NCBI RefSeq assembly: GCF_021534965.1
Contig: NZ_CP091037.1
Location: 412,501-476,500 of the forward strand
Length of the DNA: 64,000 bases
Direction of reading: 5' to 3'
Origin: Muricauda sp. SCSIO 65647
GTDB lineage: Bacteria > Bacteroidota > Bacteroidia > Flavobacteriales > Flavobacteriaceae
A program made the translations under genes and the position numbers. The notes under the pieces are model-generated. The model ran no database searches. It was not told where the DNA came from and was given only the letters and a program-made list of their open reading frames with translations. Shown here piece by piece: positions 9,601-19,179 of the stretch; the first letter of the stretch is position 1, and every line of letters starts with the position of its first letter.

Positions 9601-11116
9601 CACTGGCTTCCGGACCATTGTCAAAAGCCTCATCGGCAGAGGGGAAACTTTTTGTGACAAATGGATTTTCTTCATCGGCATTCATCTTGGATTGGAACTC
9701 GAATGGTGAGTCAAAGTCATCTAAGTTATCGAATTTACCCAAGGCTCCAATGAACTTTAACCTAATATTATCCAATCCGCCATTACGGTGCTTGGCCACA
9801 ATAAACTCTGCCTGACCTTGTGTTGGGGTACGCTCTTCATCGTCCCATTCATCGATTTTATAGTATTCGGGGCGATAGATGAACGACACAATATCGGCAT
9901 CTTGCTCAATCGCACCTGACTCACGAAGATCGGAAAGAATGGGTCTTTTGCTGCCACCACGGGTTTCTACGGCCCTTGAAAGCTGTGACAGTGCTATTAC
10001 GGGCACGTTAAGCTCTTTGGCCAATGCTTTTAGGTTTCTCGAAATGGTCGAAATCTCTTGTTCACGATTGCCTCCTTTCTGGCTTGCCCCAGAAGTCATC
10101 AACTGTAGATAGTCGATGACGATCAGCTTGATCTTATGTTGGGAAGCCAGTCGTCGTGCTTTTGCCCGCAGGTCGAAAATGGACAATGATGGCGTATCAT
10201 CGATGAACAGTGGTGCTTTTTCAAGTGCCTTTACCTTAACGTTCAATTGCTCCCACTCATGCTTTTCCAATCGTCCGGTACGGAGTTTTTCTGATGAAAG
10301 CCCTGTCTCTGAAGAAATAAGGCGGGTAATCAACTGTACCGACGACATTTCCAACGAAAAGAAGGCTACGGGCACTTCTGCGTTCACGGCAATGTTGCGT
10401 GCCATTGAGAGCACCAATGCCGTTTTACCCATACCGGGTCTTGCCGCAATGATGACCAAATCGCTGGGCTGCCAGCCCGATGTCAATTTGTCGATTTTAT
10501 CAAAACCTGATGGAATACCGCTCAGACCTTCCTTATTGGCGATTTCTTCAATCTTTTTCTTGGCCTGAATGACCAAGTTCTGCGCCGTTTCTGCCGAACG
10601 TTTCAGGTTACCTTGTGTTACCTCGTACAGTTTTGCTTCTGCATTGTCGAGCAAATCAAAAACATCGGTTGAATCTTCATAGGCCTCTTCGATGATCTCA
10701 TTTGAAATTTTGATCAACGATCGTTGAATGTACTTTTGCAAGATGATTCTTGCATGGAACTCAATATGGGCCGAAGATGCCACTTTTTGTGTGAGTTTAA
10801 TGAGGTAAAAATCACCTCCAACTGCCTCAAGATGACCATCTTTCTTTAATTGCGAAGAAACGGTTAATAAGTCTACCGGCTCAGAAGATTCGAACAATTT
10901 GAAGATGGCTTCGTAGATAAACTTATGGGCATCTTTGTAAAAGACATCAGAATGCAAAATATCGATGACTTCATCGACACCCTTTTTGTCAATCATCATA
11001 GCCCCCAACACAACTTCCTCTAAATCAACAGCTTGAGGTGGAATTTTTCCTCGCTCAAGGCTAATTATCGTCGATTTATCGACTTTGCGTCCGATGATTG
11101 GGCTAGGCTTGTCCAT
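9566..11116 (-). CDS. dnaB: replicative DNA helicase DnaB
   Basis: A 516-residue hexameric helicase that unwinds DNA ahead of the replisome and recruits primase. The N-terminal primase-interacting domain (~20-125) is joined by a linker to the RecA-like ATPase. Seen are Walker A RPGMGKTALVLS, Walker B LIVIDYLQLM and the arginine-rich SQLSRAVETRGG region. The C-terminus has a long acidic tail rich in Asp and Glu, not essential to the fold. Full length. Confidence 0.97.
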   Translation of the reverse strand: MDKPSPIIGRKVDKSTIISLERGKIPPQAVDLEEVVLGAMMIDKKGVDEVIDILHSDVFYKDAHKFIYEAIFKLFESSEPVDLLTVSSQLKKDGHLEAVGGDFYLIKLTQKVASSAHIEFHARIILQKYIQRSLIKISNEIIEEAYEDSTDVFDLLDNAEAKLYEVTQGNLKRSAETAQNLVIQAKKKIEEIANKEGLSGIPSGFDKIDKLTSGWQPSDLVIIAARPGMGKTALVLSMARNIAVNAEVPVAFFSLEMSSVQLITRLISSETGLSSEKLRTGRLEKHEWEQLNVKVKALEKAPLFIDDTPSLSIFDLRAKARRLASQHKIKLIVIDYLQLMTSGASQKGGNREQEISTISRNLKALAKELNVPVIALSQLSRAVETRGGSKRPILSDLRESGAIEQDADIVSFIYRPEYYKIDEWDDEERTPTQGQAEFIVAKHRNGGLDNIRLKFIGALGKFDNLDDFDSPFEFQSKMNADEENPFVTKSFPSADEAFDNGPEASDDFEEDNDIPF

Positions 11117-11283
11117 GAATGCGAAAGTATGGAATTAACCTTTACTTAACTTTGAATGCAAAGGTTGTGATGTCAACAGGTCTTCAACAAAAGTAATGTT
11201 GATAACTCTTAAATTGTGTTAACAATGTAAAAATCGATATGTTTTGATTTTAAAAAAAATCAATCGAAACGAAAAATCAAGGG

Positions 11284-12237
11284 TTAGCCGTTGAAGACCC
11301 CCATATCGGCATACTTGTCCATGCGAGTTTTCACCAAATCTTTTGGTGATAACTTTTTGAGTTCTTCAAAGTGACTTGAAATTTTGTCCTTGACGATCTC
11401 GAAGGCCTTTTCGCGGTTGCTATGGGCACCTCCGGCAGGTTCGCGAACAATTTCATCGATGAGCTTCAACTTTTTCATGTCGGTGGCCGTCAATTTCAAT
11501 GCATCGGCCGCTTGCTCTTTGTACTCCCAGCTCCTCCAAAGGATAGAAGAGCATGATTCGGGCGAAATAACCGAGTACCAAGTATTTTCCAACATCAATA
11601 CCTTATCGCCGACACCTATGCCCAAGGCCCCTCCCGAGGCACCTTCGCCAATGATAACGACAATAATGGGCACTTTTAAACGGGTCATCTCCAAAATATT
11701 GCGGGCGATGGCCTCGCCCTGCCCACGTTCTTCGGCCTCAATACCTGGATAAGCCCCTGGCGTATCGACAAAACTCACCACGGGCACGTTGAACTTTTCA
11801 GCCATTCTCATCAACCGAAGTGCCTTTCGGTATCCTTCAGGATTCGCCATACCGAAATTTCGATATTGACGGGTCTTGGTATTGTACCCTTTTTGTTGAC
11901 CGATGAACATATAGCTTTGGTCACCGATTTTGCCCAGACCACCGATCATGGCCTTATCATCCCTAACGGTTCTATCACCATGTAGTTCTAGAAAAGTATC
12001 GCCACAAATGGCATTGACATAATCCATTGTATATGGCCTGTTGGGATGTCTGGATAATTGTACCCGTTGCCATGCTGTCAAGTTTTTATAAATACTCTTT
12101 CGCGTCTCGGCCAGTTTTTTTTCGATCTGTTGGCAGGTTTCCGTGACATCGACCTCACTCTCTTCACCAATCACCTTGCATTTTTCGAGCTGTTCTTCCA
12201 ATTCTTTGATGGGAAGCTCAAAATCTAAATATTCCAT
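11284..12237 (-). CDS. accA: acetyl-CoA carboxylase carboxyltransferase subunit alpha
   Basis: A 317-residue subunit that, with AccD, moves the carboxyl group from biotin to acetyl-CoA to make malonyl-CoA. It shows the crotonase-like carboxyltransferase core ([18 protein letters not shown] and [15 protein letters not shown]). The length is normal for the family. 167 AT-rich bases with no gene separate it from dnaB upstream of its 3' end. Confidence 0.97.
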   Translation of the reverse strand: MEYLDFELPIKELEEQLEKCKVIGEESEVDVTETCQQIEKKLAETRKSIYKNLTAWQRVQLSRHPNRPYTMDYVNAICGDTFLELHGDRTVRDDKAMIGGLGKIGDQSYMFIGQQKGYNTKTRQYRNFGMANPEGYRKALRLMRMAEKFNVPVVSFVDTPGAYPGIEAEERGQGEAIARNILEMTRLKVPIIVVIIGEGASGGALGIGVGDKVLMLENTWYSVISPESCSSILWRSWEYKEQAADALKLTATDMKKLKLIDEIVREPAGGAHSNREKAFEIVKDKISSHFEELKKLSPKDLVKTRMDKYADMGVFNG

Positions 12238-12267
12238 AACATCAACGGCATTTGTTTATGTAGTGCA

Positions 12268-12275
12268 CAAATATA
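12268..12275 (-). promoter_or_regulatory. probable -7 element (TATATTTG) of accA
   Basis: The minus strand reads TATATTTG 30 bases before the accA ATG. No good TTG occurs at the -33 distance. Confidence 0.5.
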
Positions 12276-12328
12276 AAACTTTAGGTAAAATCGTTTGCCC
12301 ATATTCTGATATTACCTCATGAACCGCA

Positions 12329-13408
12329 CTATCGCTTGGCTTTCTGAAGAAGATAAATGCCCAAAGCGCCAAACAGCACATTGGGTATGATTACCGCCAA
12401 CAACGGTGAAAACCCCGATTGCTCGGCCAAAGTACCAAAAACCTTGTCAAAAAAGATGTAGATAAAGGCCACCCCAATGCCAAATGCGAGGTTGACCCCC
12501 ATACCCCCTCTTCGCTTTACCGATGATACGGCAACAGCTATAATGGTCAATACAAAAGCGGCAATGGGCAAGGCCCAGCGTTTATATTTCACAAGTATAT
12601 AGGTATTGATATTGGAAGAACCCTTGCGCCGCTGCTCTTTGATAAATTCGTTCAACTCGAACAGGTTTTTGGTATCTGCGACATATGATACCGGTGTCAA
12701 ATCATCGATATCGAAAGTGAAGAGCGTATCAAGCCTTCTTTTTGTTTGAATGATTTCCCTACCATCGCGAATCTTTCTCTTGGCATACGACGTCAAGCGA
12801 TATATACTGTCTTTCTCGACCCATCGTATATTGGAGGCCGAGATCTTATAGTCTAACGTATCGCCCTTAAAATGTTCAAAGGTGAAATTATAGCCTATAT
12901 CACGTGAAGGGTCAAATCGGCTCACGTAGATGAAGTCATTTTCATTGAGCTGGTTGAAAATGTTATTGGTCACCCGATCGGTCTTTCCCTTCTTGAAATA
13001 TTTGTACTGAAATTCATTATAGTTGATGCTGGCGTGGGGCACGATGAACATTCCCATAAAGAAAATCAAGATGGCCACGATGGTCGCCCCGATAAAATAG
13101 GGTCGCAAGAACCGCCAATACGATACCCCAGAACTCAGAATGGCCACAATTTCTGTATTACTGGCCAATTTCGATGTGAAAAAAATGATGGACAGGAACA
13201 AGAAAATCGGAAACAGTAAATTGCCAATGACCAAGGTAAAATTGGCATAGAAGATAATGACCTCGTTGAGCGGTGCTTCGTTATCGATTATTTTTCCAAT
13301 TTTTTCTGCCAGATTGGCCATAATGCCTATGGGCACAAAAAGCAAGAGCATTCCGATGAATGTCCAGAGATAACGCCTCAATATGTACTTGTCAAGAATG
13401 GTAAGCAT
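12329..13408 (-). CDS. LptF/LptG-type lipopolysaccharide export permease
   Basis: A 359-residue inner-membrane protein of the YjgP/YjgQ family, half of the permease that extracts lipopolysaccharide for transport to the outer membrane. The pattern is typical: N-terminal LDKYILRRYLWTF, three membrane segments in the first ~110 residues, a large periplasmic jellyroll, and three more at the C-terminus. The start at 13408 overlaps the tgt stop by one base (TAATG), so translational coupling is likely; an earlier in-frame Met would overlap tgt further. Whether it is LptF or LptG cannot be decided. Confidence 0.88.
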   Translation of the reverse strand: MLTILDKYILRRYLWTFIGMLLLFVPIGIMANLAEKIGKIIDNEAPLNEVIIFYANFTLVIGNLLFPIFLFLSIIFFTSKLASNTEIVAILSSGVSYWRFLRPYFIGATIVAILIFFMGMFIVPHASINYNEFQYKYFKKGKTDRVTNNIFNQLNENDFIYVSRFDPSRDIGYNFTFEHFKGDTLDYKISASNIRWVEKDSIYRLTSYAKRKIRDGREIIQTKRRLDTLFTFDIDDLTPVSYVADTKNLFELNEFIKEQRRKGSSNINTYILVKYKRWALPIAAFVLTIIAVAVSSVKRRGGMGVNLAFGIGVAFIYIFFDKVFGTLAEQSGFSPLLAVIIPNVLFGALGIYLLQKAKR

Positions 13409-14538
13409 TACAATCTGTTGTTCATTTTGGCGACCATGGTTTTTTTCCACTCCGTAAAATCACCCGCTAAAATACGCTCTCTGGCAGTCTTCACCAACCA
13501 ACGGTAAAAACCGAGGTTATGAATGGTGGCTATCTGCTTGCCCAGATACTCGTTGGCCGCGAACAAATGCCGCAAGTAGGCCTTACTATATTCGGTATCG
13601 ACAAATGTGATGCCCATTTCATCAATGGGTGAAAAATCGTCTTCCCATTTTTTGTTCTTGATGTTAATGGTTCCCTCAGACGTAAAAAGCATTCCATTTC
13701 GTGCATTACGGGTAGGCATCACACAATCAAACATATCGACCCCCAAGGCAATGTTCTCTAAAATGTTCACAGGGGTACCCACACCCATCAGATAGCGGGG
13801 TTTATTTTTGGGGAGGATGTCACAGACTACCTCTGCCATCTCGTACATCTCTTCGGCGGGCTCGCCGACCGAAAGGCCACCAATGGCATTGCCCTCTGCC
13901 CCAACGGAAGCCACGTATTCAGCTGATTGAATACGCAAATCTTTATAGGTCGACCCCTGTACTATAGGGAAAAAAGCCTGTGAATATCCATATTTGAGCG
14001 GTAGTTTTTCAAGATGTTCCAAGCACCTATCCAACCAACGATGGGTAAGGTGCATCGAACGCTTGGCATAGTCATAATCACACGGATATGGTGTACACTC
14101 ATCAAAAGCCATGATGATATCGGCACCTATACTACGTTGAATTTCCATCACATTTTCAGGAGTAAAAAAATGGAGCGAGCCATCAATGTGCGATTTGAAT
14201 TTAACCCCTTCCTCTTTGATTTTCCTGTTATCTGACAACGAATATACTTGGTAACCACCACTATCGGTCAAAATGTTCCGTTCCCAACCCATAAACTTAT
14301 GCAGGCCGCCAGCTTTCTCAAGAATATCGATTCCTGGGCGCAAGTATAGGTGGTAGGTGTTTCCTAAAATAATATCGGGGTCAATGTCATTGCGCAGTTC
14401 GCGCTGGTGCACCCCCTTGACAGAAGCCACTGTGCCCACGGGCATGAAAATAGGGGTCTCTATGGTACCGTGGTCGGTCGTTATCGTTCCCGCCCTTGCC
14501 TTGGTATCGGTATCCGTCTTTGTTAGGTTGAATTCCAA
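13408..14538 (-). CDS. tgt: queuine tRNA-ribosyltransferase (Tgt), without the usual zinc cysteines
   Basis: A 376-residue TIM-barrel enzyme that swaps guanine 34 of GUN-anticodon tRNAs for preQ1. Active-site motifs are present: DSGGYQ with the first catalytic Asp, the substrate loop GGLSVGEP, and FDCVMPTRNARNG with the nucleophile Asp. In E. coli the C-terminal zinc site is CxCxxC plus a His just before a YSRAYLHHL-like helix. Here that stretch reads DEMGITFVDTEYSKAYLRHL, with no cysteines, while the TIHNLGFY histidine remains. I recall the same in other Flavobacteriaceae, so this is a lineage variant rather than damage. Confidence 0.95.
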   Translation of the reverse strand: MEFNLTKTDTDTKARAGTITTDHGTIETPIFMPVGTVASVKGVHQRELRNDIDPDIILGNTYHLYLRPGIDILEKAGGLHKFMGWERNILTDSGGYQVYSLSDNRKIKEEGVKFKSHIDGSLHFFTPENVMEIQRSIGADIIMAFDECTPYPCDYDYAKRSMHLTHRWLDRCLEHLEKLPLKYGYSQAFFPIVQGSTYKDLRIQSAEYVASVGAEGNAIGGLSVGEPAEEMYEMAEVVCDILPKNKPRYLMGVGTPVNILENIALGVDMFDCVMPTRNARNGMLFTSEGTINIKNKKWEDDFSPIDEMGITFVDTEYSKAYLRHLFAANEYLGKQIATIHNLGFYRWLVKTARERILAGDFTEWKKTMVAKMNNRL

Positions 14539-14641
14539 GCCTCAAATTTGAACGCAAATATAGCCATCTTGGGTGCAGCAATCCCTTAACAAAAAAATAA
14601 AGTTATTGTCGAAAAGACCTTGATAAGTTAATTCACATTGA

Positions 14642-14673
14642 TTTGTTTATGGCACCCAATGCCGTTACTTTTG
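14642..14673 (+). promoter_or_regulatory. transketolase operon promoter (TTTG-N20-TACTTTTG)
   Basis: TTTG at 14642-14645 and TACTTTTG at 14666-14673 are separated by 20 bases, a full match to the Bacteroidota consensus, 21 bases before the ATG at 14695. Confidence 0.8.
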
Positions 14674-14694
14674 GCGAATCAAAAAATAGAATCA

Positions 14695-15540
14695 ATGGCA
14701 AATATTGAAACATTGGAACGTCTTGTGGTACAGGTACGGCGAGATATTCTGAGGATGGTGCACAAAGTGAACTCAGGCCACCCGGGAGGTTCTTTGGGCT
14801 GTACTGAATTTTTCGTGGCCCTTTACAATGAAATCATGAATCTCAAGGAGGGTTTTGATATGGACGGCTCAGGAGAAGATGTCTTTTTTCTCTCAAATGG
14901 CCATATCTCACCGGTATTTTACAGTGTTTTGGCCAGACGGGGCTACTTTTCAATCGATGAACTGAACACCTTTCGCCTTATCGATTCGCGCTTACAGGGG
15001 CATCCGACCACCCATGAAGGACTACCGGGAGTTCGGGTGGCGTCAGGTTCTTTGGGTCAGGGCATGTCTGTGGCCATTGGTGCAGCTTTGGCCAAAAAAT
15101 TGAACAATGACGATCATCTGGTTTTCAGTTTACATGGTGATGGTGAACTACAGGAAGGCCAAAACTGGGAAGCCATTATGTTTGCCGCGGCCAAAAAGGT
15201 CGATAATCTGGTCGCTACCATCGACCGCAACGGACAGCAGATCGACGGCCCCACCGAAGAGGTGCTATATCTAGGCGATGTTGGTGAAAAATTCAGGGTT
15301 TTTGGATGGGATGTACTCGAATTGGATGATGGCAATGATTTAGAAAAGGTGATAACCACTTTGAGAGCAGCCAAAAATCGTACGGGCAAAGGCAAGCCAG
15401 TCTGCATTGTCATGAACACCGTTATGGGCAATGGCGTTGATTTTATGATGTATACCCATGCATGGCACGGCAAGGCGCCCAATGATGAACAATTACAGAC
15501 CGCCTTGTCACAGAATCCAGAAACTTTGGGTGATTATTAA
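14695..15540 (+). CDS. transketolase, N-terminal (thiamine diphosphate-binding) subunit
   Basis: A 281-residue half-transketolase carrying the thiamine diphosphate-binding domain. Visible are SGHPGGSLG, ASGSLGQGMS and the TPP motif GDGELQEGQNWEA. Together with the next gene it forms a complete enzyme moving two-carbon units in the pentose phosphate pathway. ATG 14695 is chosen because the domain starts there and the promoter ends at 14673. The C-terminal subunit begins 15 bases downstream, so this is a split enzyme encoded as an operon. Confidence 0.95.
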   Translation: MANIETLERLVVQVRRDILRMVHKVNSGHPGGSLGCTEFFVALYNEIMNLKEGFDMDGSGEDVFFLSNGHISPVFYSVLARRGYFSIDELNTFRLIDSRLQGHPTTHEGLPGVRVASGSLGQGMSVAIGAALAKKLNNDDHLVFSLHGDGELQEGQNWEAIMFAAAKKVDNLVATIDRNGQQIDGPTEEVLYLGDVGEKFRVFGWDVLELDDGNDLEKVITTLRAAKNRTGKGKPVCIVMNTVMGNGVDFMMYTHAWHGKAPNDEQLQTALSQNPETLGDY

Positions 15541-15555
15541 AAAGAAGTTCTACAG

Positions 15556-16509
15556 ATGAAAAAGTATATAGATCAAGGAAAAAAAGATACGCGAAGTGGT
15601 TTTGGTGCAGGCATAACAGCACTCGGTAAGACCAATGAAAAAGTTGTGGCCCTTTGTGCCGATTTGGTGGGCTCATTGAAGTTAGAACAGTTTATCGAAG
15701 ACAATCCAGAGCGATTCTTTCAGGTGGGCATCGCCGAGGCCAATATGATGGGCATCGCTGCCGGTTTGACCGTCGGGGGCAAAATTCCATTTGCCTGCAC
15801 TTTCGCCAATTTTGCCACGGGCAGGGTCTATGACCAAATACGCCAATCCATAGCCTATTCGGGCAAAAATGTGAAAATATGTGCCTCGCACGCCGGGCTG
15901 ACCCTTGGTGAAGATGGTGCCACACACCAAATTTTAGAAGATATCGGCTTGATGAAAATGCTGCCGGGCATGACCGTCATCAATCCCTGTGACTTTAACC
16001 AGACCAAAGCGGCCACCATTGCCATAGCTGAACACAAAGGCCCTGTATATCTGAGATTTGGAAGACCCAAGGTGGCAAACTTTACCCCTGAAGACCAAAC
16101 GTTTGAGATAGGTAGGGCCATTACGCTCAATGAAGGAAGTGATGTTACGCTCATTGCTACGGGGCATTTGGTTTGGGAAGCCCTTAGGGCAGCTGAAAGT
16201 CTCGAAAATCAGGGTGTCTCGGTTGAGGTCATCAACATTCACACCATCAAGCCTTTAGATGAGGAAGCCATTTTGAAGTCCGTCAAAAAAACAGGCTGTG
16301 TGGTCACAGCCGAAGAACACAACTTTTTGGGCGGTTTGGGCGAGAGTGTGGCCCGAACATTGGCTGAACACTTTCCTGCCCCCCAAGAATTTGTGGCCAC
16401 TCAAGATACTTTTGGGGAAAGTGGCACCCCCGAACAACTGATGGAAAAATATGGCCTGAACAATAAAGCCATTGAGAAAGCCGTTTTGAAGGTGTTGAAA
16501 AGAAAATGA
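15556..16509 (+). CDS. transketolase, C-terminal subunit
   Basis: A 317-residue partner of the preceding gene. It carries the pyrimidine-binding domain (RFFQVGIAEANMMGIAAG, with the glutamate that activates the cofactor) and the C-terminal transketolase domain (VVTAEEHNFLGGLGESV). The length is normal for the split form. Confidence 0.95.
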   Translation: MKKYIDQGKKDTRSGFGAGITALGKTNEKVVALCADLVGSLKLEQFIEDNPERFFQVGIAEANMMGIAAGLTVGGKIPFACTFANFATGRVYDQIRQSIAYSGKNVKICASHAGLTLGEDGATHQILEDIGLMKMLPGMTVINPCDFNQTKAATIAIAEHKGPVYLRFGRPKVANFTPEDQTFEIGRAITLNEGSDVTLIATGHLVWEALRAAESLENQGVSVEVINIHTIKPLDEEAILKSVKKTGCVVTAEEHNFLGGLGESVARTLAEHFPAPQEFVATQDTFGESGTPEQLMEKYGLNNKAIEKAVLKVLKRK

Positions 16510-16598
16510 CATTAAAATTCAGGGACTGGCCTTTTTCTCGATTATCGAGTTTGGTATCGTCTTTGATGCTTTTCAACACGAACAAAAACGAGCACAAT

Positions 16599-17186
16599 AT
16601 GAAAAAAACACTTCTAACGGTGGTCATGGCCCTTATGGGCATAGCCACATTTGCACAGGCAGGCCCTGGCTTCGGAATCAAGGCCGGGTTAAACTATAAC
16701 GGCAACGGAGACTACTTCAATTCTGCAGAACAGGCCTTTGAAAATCCTGATAGAAATGCCGGTTTCCACGTCGGGGTTTACGGTAAACTGGGCAATCGTA
16801 TCTATGTACGACCCGAATTGGTCTATACGAGTACCTCTTCAGACTACAACGAGGGTGATCTAAAGATCAACAAATTGGATCTGCCCGTGTTGGTCGGAGC
16901 CAAAATCATTGGCCCATTGCATGCGTTTATAGGCCCCTCTTTTCAGTACATCCTCAGCACAAAATTCGACGATGTCAAATTCGATGATGTTGAAAACGAT
17001 TTCACCGTTGGCTTAAATCTCGGAGCTGGTTTAAATCTAGGTAAGTTTGGGGTTGACCTGCGCTATGAGCGTGGTTTTACAGAGAACGAGGTCAACTTCA
17101 TCGACACCAATATCACCAATTTGAATGGTGACAGGGTCGATACACGCCCTGATCAGTTGATTCTGAGCCTATCGTTAAAACTTTAG
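16599..17186 (+). CDS. small outer-membrane beta-barrel protein
   Basis: A 195-residue protein with a clear signal peptide (MKKTLLTVVMALMGIATFAQ) followed by alternating polar and hydrophobic strands, such as FGIKAGLNYNG, FHVGVYGKLG and IYVRPELVYTS, ending in ILSLSLKL with a terminal Leu. This is the pattern of the small porin-like outer membrane beta-barrel family common in Bacteroidota. ATG 16599 is preferred because the signal peptide starts there; the in-frame start at 16506 would overlap the transketolase gene. No specific substrate is known. Confidence 0.85.
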   Translation: MKKTLLTVVMALMGIATFAQAGPGFGIKAGLNYNGNGDYFNSAEQAFENPDRNAGFHVGVYGKLGNRIYVRPELVYTSTSSDYNEGDLKINKLDLPVLVGAKIIGPLHAFIGPSFQYILSTKFDDVKFDDVENDFTVGLNLGAGLNLGKFGVDLRYERGFTENEVNFIDTNITNLNGDRVDTRPDQLILSLSLKL

Positions 17187-17201
17187 ATTTTTCAACATAG
17201 T

Positions 17202-17232
17202 AAAAAAGCCCCGACAATGTCGGGGCTTTTTT
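17202..17232. terminator. bidirectional terminator
   Basis: Stem GCCCCGAC / GTCGGGGC with loop AAT, flanked by A6 on the left and T6 on the right. It can serve both the beta-barrel gene (+) and the convergent FKBP gene (-). Confidence 0.9.
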
Positions 17233-17234
17233 AC

Positions 17235-18197
17235 TTAACTATCACTATCTCGATAATCAGGGATGCCATCATTATCGGAATCGGGAAAGGTGATATTCCC
17301 CATTTCATCGATTTCAATCTCGTCACGGGTCAAGATACCATCATCATCATCATCTGGATCCTGAAAGTCTGCCGTGGGCCTGACATTTGCATTGGCTTCT
17401 GATTCTGCATCCGTATTGTCATCAAAAAGATATCCATTACCATTAAGATCTTCCATAATAGATGGTATTCCATCACCATCATCATCTGTGTCAACGATCA
17501 AATGGCCGACATCAACGGTAAAAATCAAATTTGAATAATTGGGTATGGAACCGGAGGGGCCAGCTCCTAGAAAATATCCAAGCCCAGAAGGCATAATAAT
17601 CAAACCAATACCACTATCGGTATAAAAAGATGTTCCATCGGGGTTGACTACCAAACCACTTTCCGTTCCAGATTTAAAATTCGAGACGCCATTGGCAAAA
17701 CCTCTTACCAGAAAGGGAAGCTGTTGCCACGTATAGGTGGGCGATGCATCAAATTTATTGCCATTCAACAACATGCCCTCATATCTAAAAAGCGTTGAAT
17801 CTGCTACTGTTGGCGACAATCCTTCACCTTCTCTCGCCGACAAATAATAGTATGTGTGCGGAACATCGGTTTCTTCCTCAGCAAGATTGAACTGATTTGA
17901 AGAAACGGTTACCACTGCAGACATGAGCTCTGGCATTTCACTTAACGGTGTCTTATCGGCATTCTCGCCCGCTATGGTATCAATACGAATCTTAAAGTCA
18001 AAATCGGCAGGTGGACTTTGAAACTCTTCGTAATTATAGAAATGGCTCGCCAAGAATTCCTTGATTTCTGCATCATCTTCGGCTGCCACTTCGCTCAAAA
18101 GCCGTGGTGGTACCACCTCGAAGTCATTGCCATCATCATTTCCGCATGAAAATAGCACCATGGTAAGCACTATTATAAATATCGATCTTCGTATCAT
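17235..18197 (-). CDS. FKBP-type peptidyl-prolyl isomerase lipoprotein with Asp-rich repeat tail
   Basis: A 320-residue envelope protein. The start at 18197 gives a lipoprotein signal (MIRRSIFIIVLTMVLFSC, lipid Cys at residue 18). An FKBP domain follows at about 120-240 (FRYEGMLLNGNKFD, then LIIMPSGLGYFLG), predicted to act on periplasmic or surface proteins. The last ~80 residues carry calcium-binding type repeats of the thrombospondin-3 style (DTDDDGDGIPSIMEDLNGNG, DPDDDDDGILTRDE, DSDNDGIPDYRDSD). The longer frame back to 18383 would cross the divergent S4 gene and is rejected. Confidence 0.87.
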   Translation of the reverse strand: MIRRSIFIIVLTMVLFSCGNDDGNDFEVVPPRLLSEVAAEDDAEIKEFLASHFYNYEEFQSPPADFDFKIRIDTIAGENADKTPLSEMPELMSAVVTVSSNQFNLAEEETDVPHTYYYLSAREGEGLSPTVADSTLFRYEGMLLNGNKFDASPTYTWQQLPFLVRGFANGVSNFKSGTESGLVVNPDGTSFYTDSGIGLIIMPSGLGYFLGAGPSGSIPNYSNLIFTVDVGHLIVDTDDDGDGIPSIMEDLNGNGYLFDDNTDAESEANANVRPTADFQDPDDDDDGILTRDEIEIDEMGNITFPDSDNDGIPDYRDSDS

Positions 18198-18277
18198 ACA
18201 ACTTTTATCGTATAGTCGCGCAAGATACAATTTTCCACTATTTTTGGTCATGACCTTAACAAAGATTTGCAACCTAT

Positions 18278-18649
18278 ATGCGCATAGATAAATACCTTTG
18301 GTGTGTGCGATATTACAAAACGCGAAACATAGCCACCCAAGCTTGTAAAAAGGGCCATGTAAAGGTGAATGGATTGGTCGCAAAGCCTTCCCGTGAGGTA
18401 TTTGCCACCGATACCATAATGCTTAGAAAAAATCAAATCGATTATCAGCTTACGGTTTTAGACCTGCCCAATAGTAGGGTCGGTGCCAAATTGGTCGATA
18501 TCTATCGCAAAGATACCACCCCAAAAGAAGCCTTTGCCCACAAAGAACTGTTGAAACATGCCAAAGAGCACTACCGAAAAAAGGGTACTGGTAGACCTAC
18601 CAAAAAAGATCGCCGCGATATTGAAGGGTATTTAGACGAAACGGAATAA
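18278..18649 (+). CDS. S4-domain RNA-binding protein (Hsp15-like)
   Basis: A 123-residue protein whose first ~65 residues form an S4 RNA-binding domain (MRIDKYLWCVRYYKTRNIAT, then ACKKGHVKVNG), with a basic C-terminal tail. The family includes Hsp15, which in E. coli rescues stalled 50S subunits carrying a nascent chain. It is divergent from the FKBP gene and lies 32 bases ahead of the phosphoribosyltransferase gene. Confidence 0.9.
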   Translation: MRIDKYLWCVRYYKTRNIATQACKKGHVKVNGLVAKPSREVFATDTIMLRKNQIDYQLTVLDLPNSRVGAKLVDIYRKDTTPKEAFAHKELLKHAKEHYRKKGTGRPTKKDRRDIEGYLDETE

Positions 18650-18681
18650 TCTGTTTGCTTATTTTTACATAAACTATCGTC

Positions 18682-19179
18682 ATGGCAGACCGCATTCTCT
18701 CGCACGAAAAAATACAACATAAGATTCGACGTATTGCCTACCAAATCCATGAAAGCAATGTCGATGAAAAAGAAATCGTGGTCGCCGGTATAAAGGGAGG
18801 CGGAATGAGCTTTGCCAAAAAGATTTCGGCCATACTCGAAGACATCACCCAATCAAAAATTACGCTTTGTGAGGTCAGTATGAACAAAGACAATCCATTA
18901 AAAAGTGGTGTCATGACCTCGCTTAGTGAAAGTGACTATAAAAATAAGTCAATCGTATTGGTCGATGATGTCTTGAATTCTGGTGCAACGCTGATCTATG
19001 GGGTACACCATTTTTTGAAGACCCCCCTAAAACAATTAAAGACCGCTGTTCTGGTAAACCGAAACCACAAAAGATTTCCGGTGAAAGCTGATTTTAAAGG
19101 CATTTCGCTATCGACCTCATTGAACGAGCACGTAAAGGTGGTCTTCAAGACCAAAAACGATGCTGTATACTTAGAGTGA
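18682..19179 (+). CDS. phosphoribosyltransferase family protein (PyrR-like fold)
   Basis: A 165-residue type I phosphoribosyltransferase. The PRPP-binding motif VLVDDVLNSGATL is at about residues 93-105, with the preceding VVAGIKGGG loop. Overall it resembles PyrR, the bifunctional pyrimidine regulator and weak uracil phosphoribosyltransferase, but no pyr genes are adjacent, so the substrate is left open. Its 3' end overlaps the end of aroK by 9 bases. Confidence 0.85.
   Translation: MADRILSHEKIQHKIRRIAYQIHESNVDEKEIVVAGIKGGGMSFAKKISAILEDITQSKITLCEVSMNKDNPLKSGVMTSLSESDYKNKSIVLVDDVLNSGATLIYGVHHFLKTPLKQLKTAVLVNRNHKRFPVKADFKGISLSTSLNEHVKVVFKTKNDAVYLE

Noticed and set aside
16564-16575. TGATGCTTTTCA as a further TGA-N6-TCA activator box before the beta-barrel gene
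   Set aside because: The position 23 bases downstream is the start codon itself, with no -7 element. Chance matches to the 6 fixed bases are expected.
18198-18383. A longer FKBP protein starting at 18383
   Set aside because: It would cover the divergent S4 gene and lose the lipoprotein signal, which begins cleanly at 18197.
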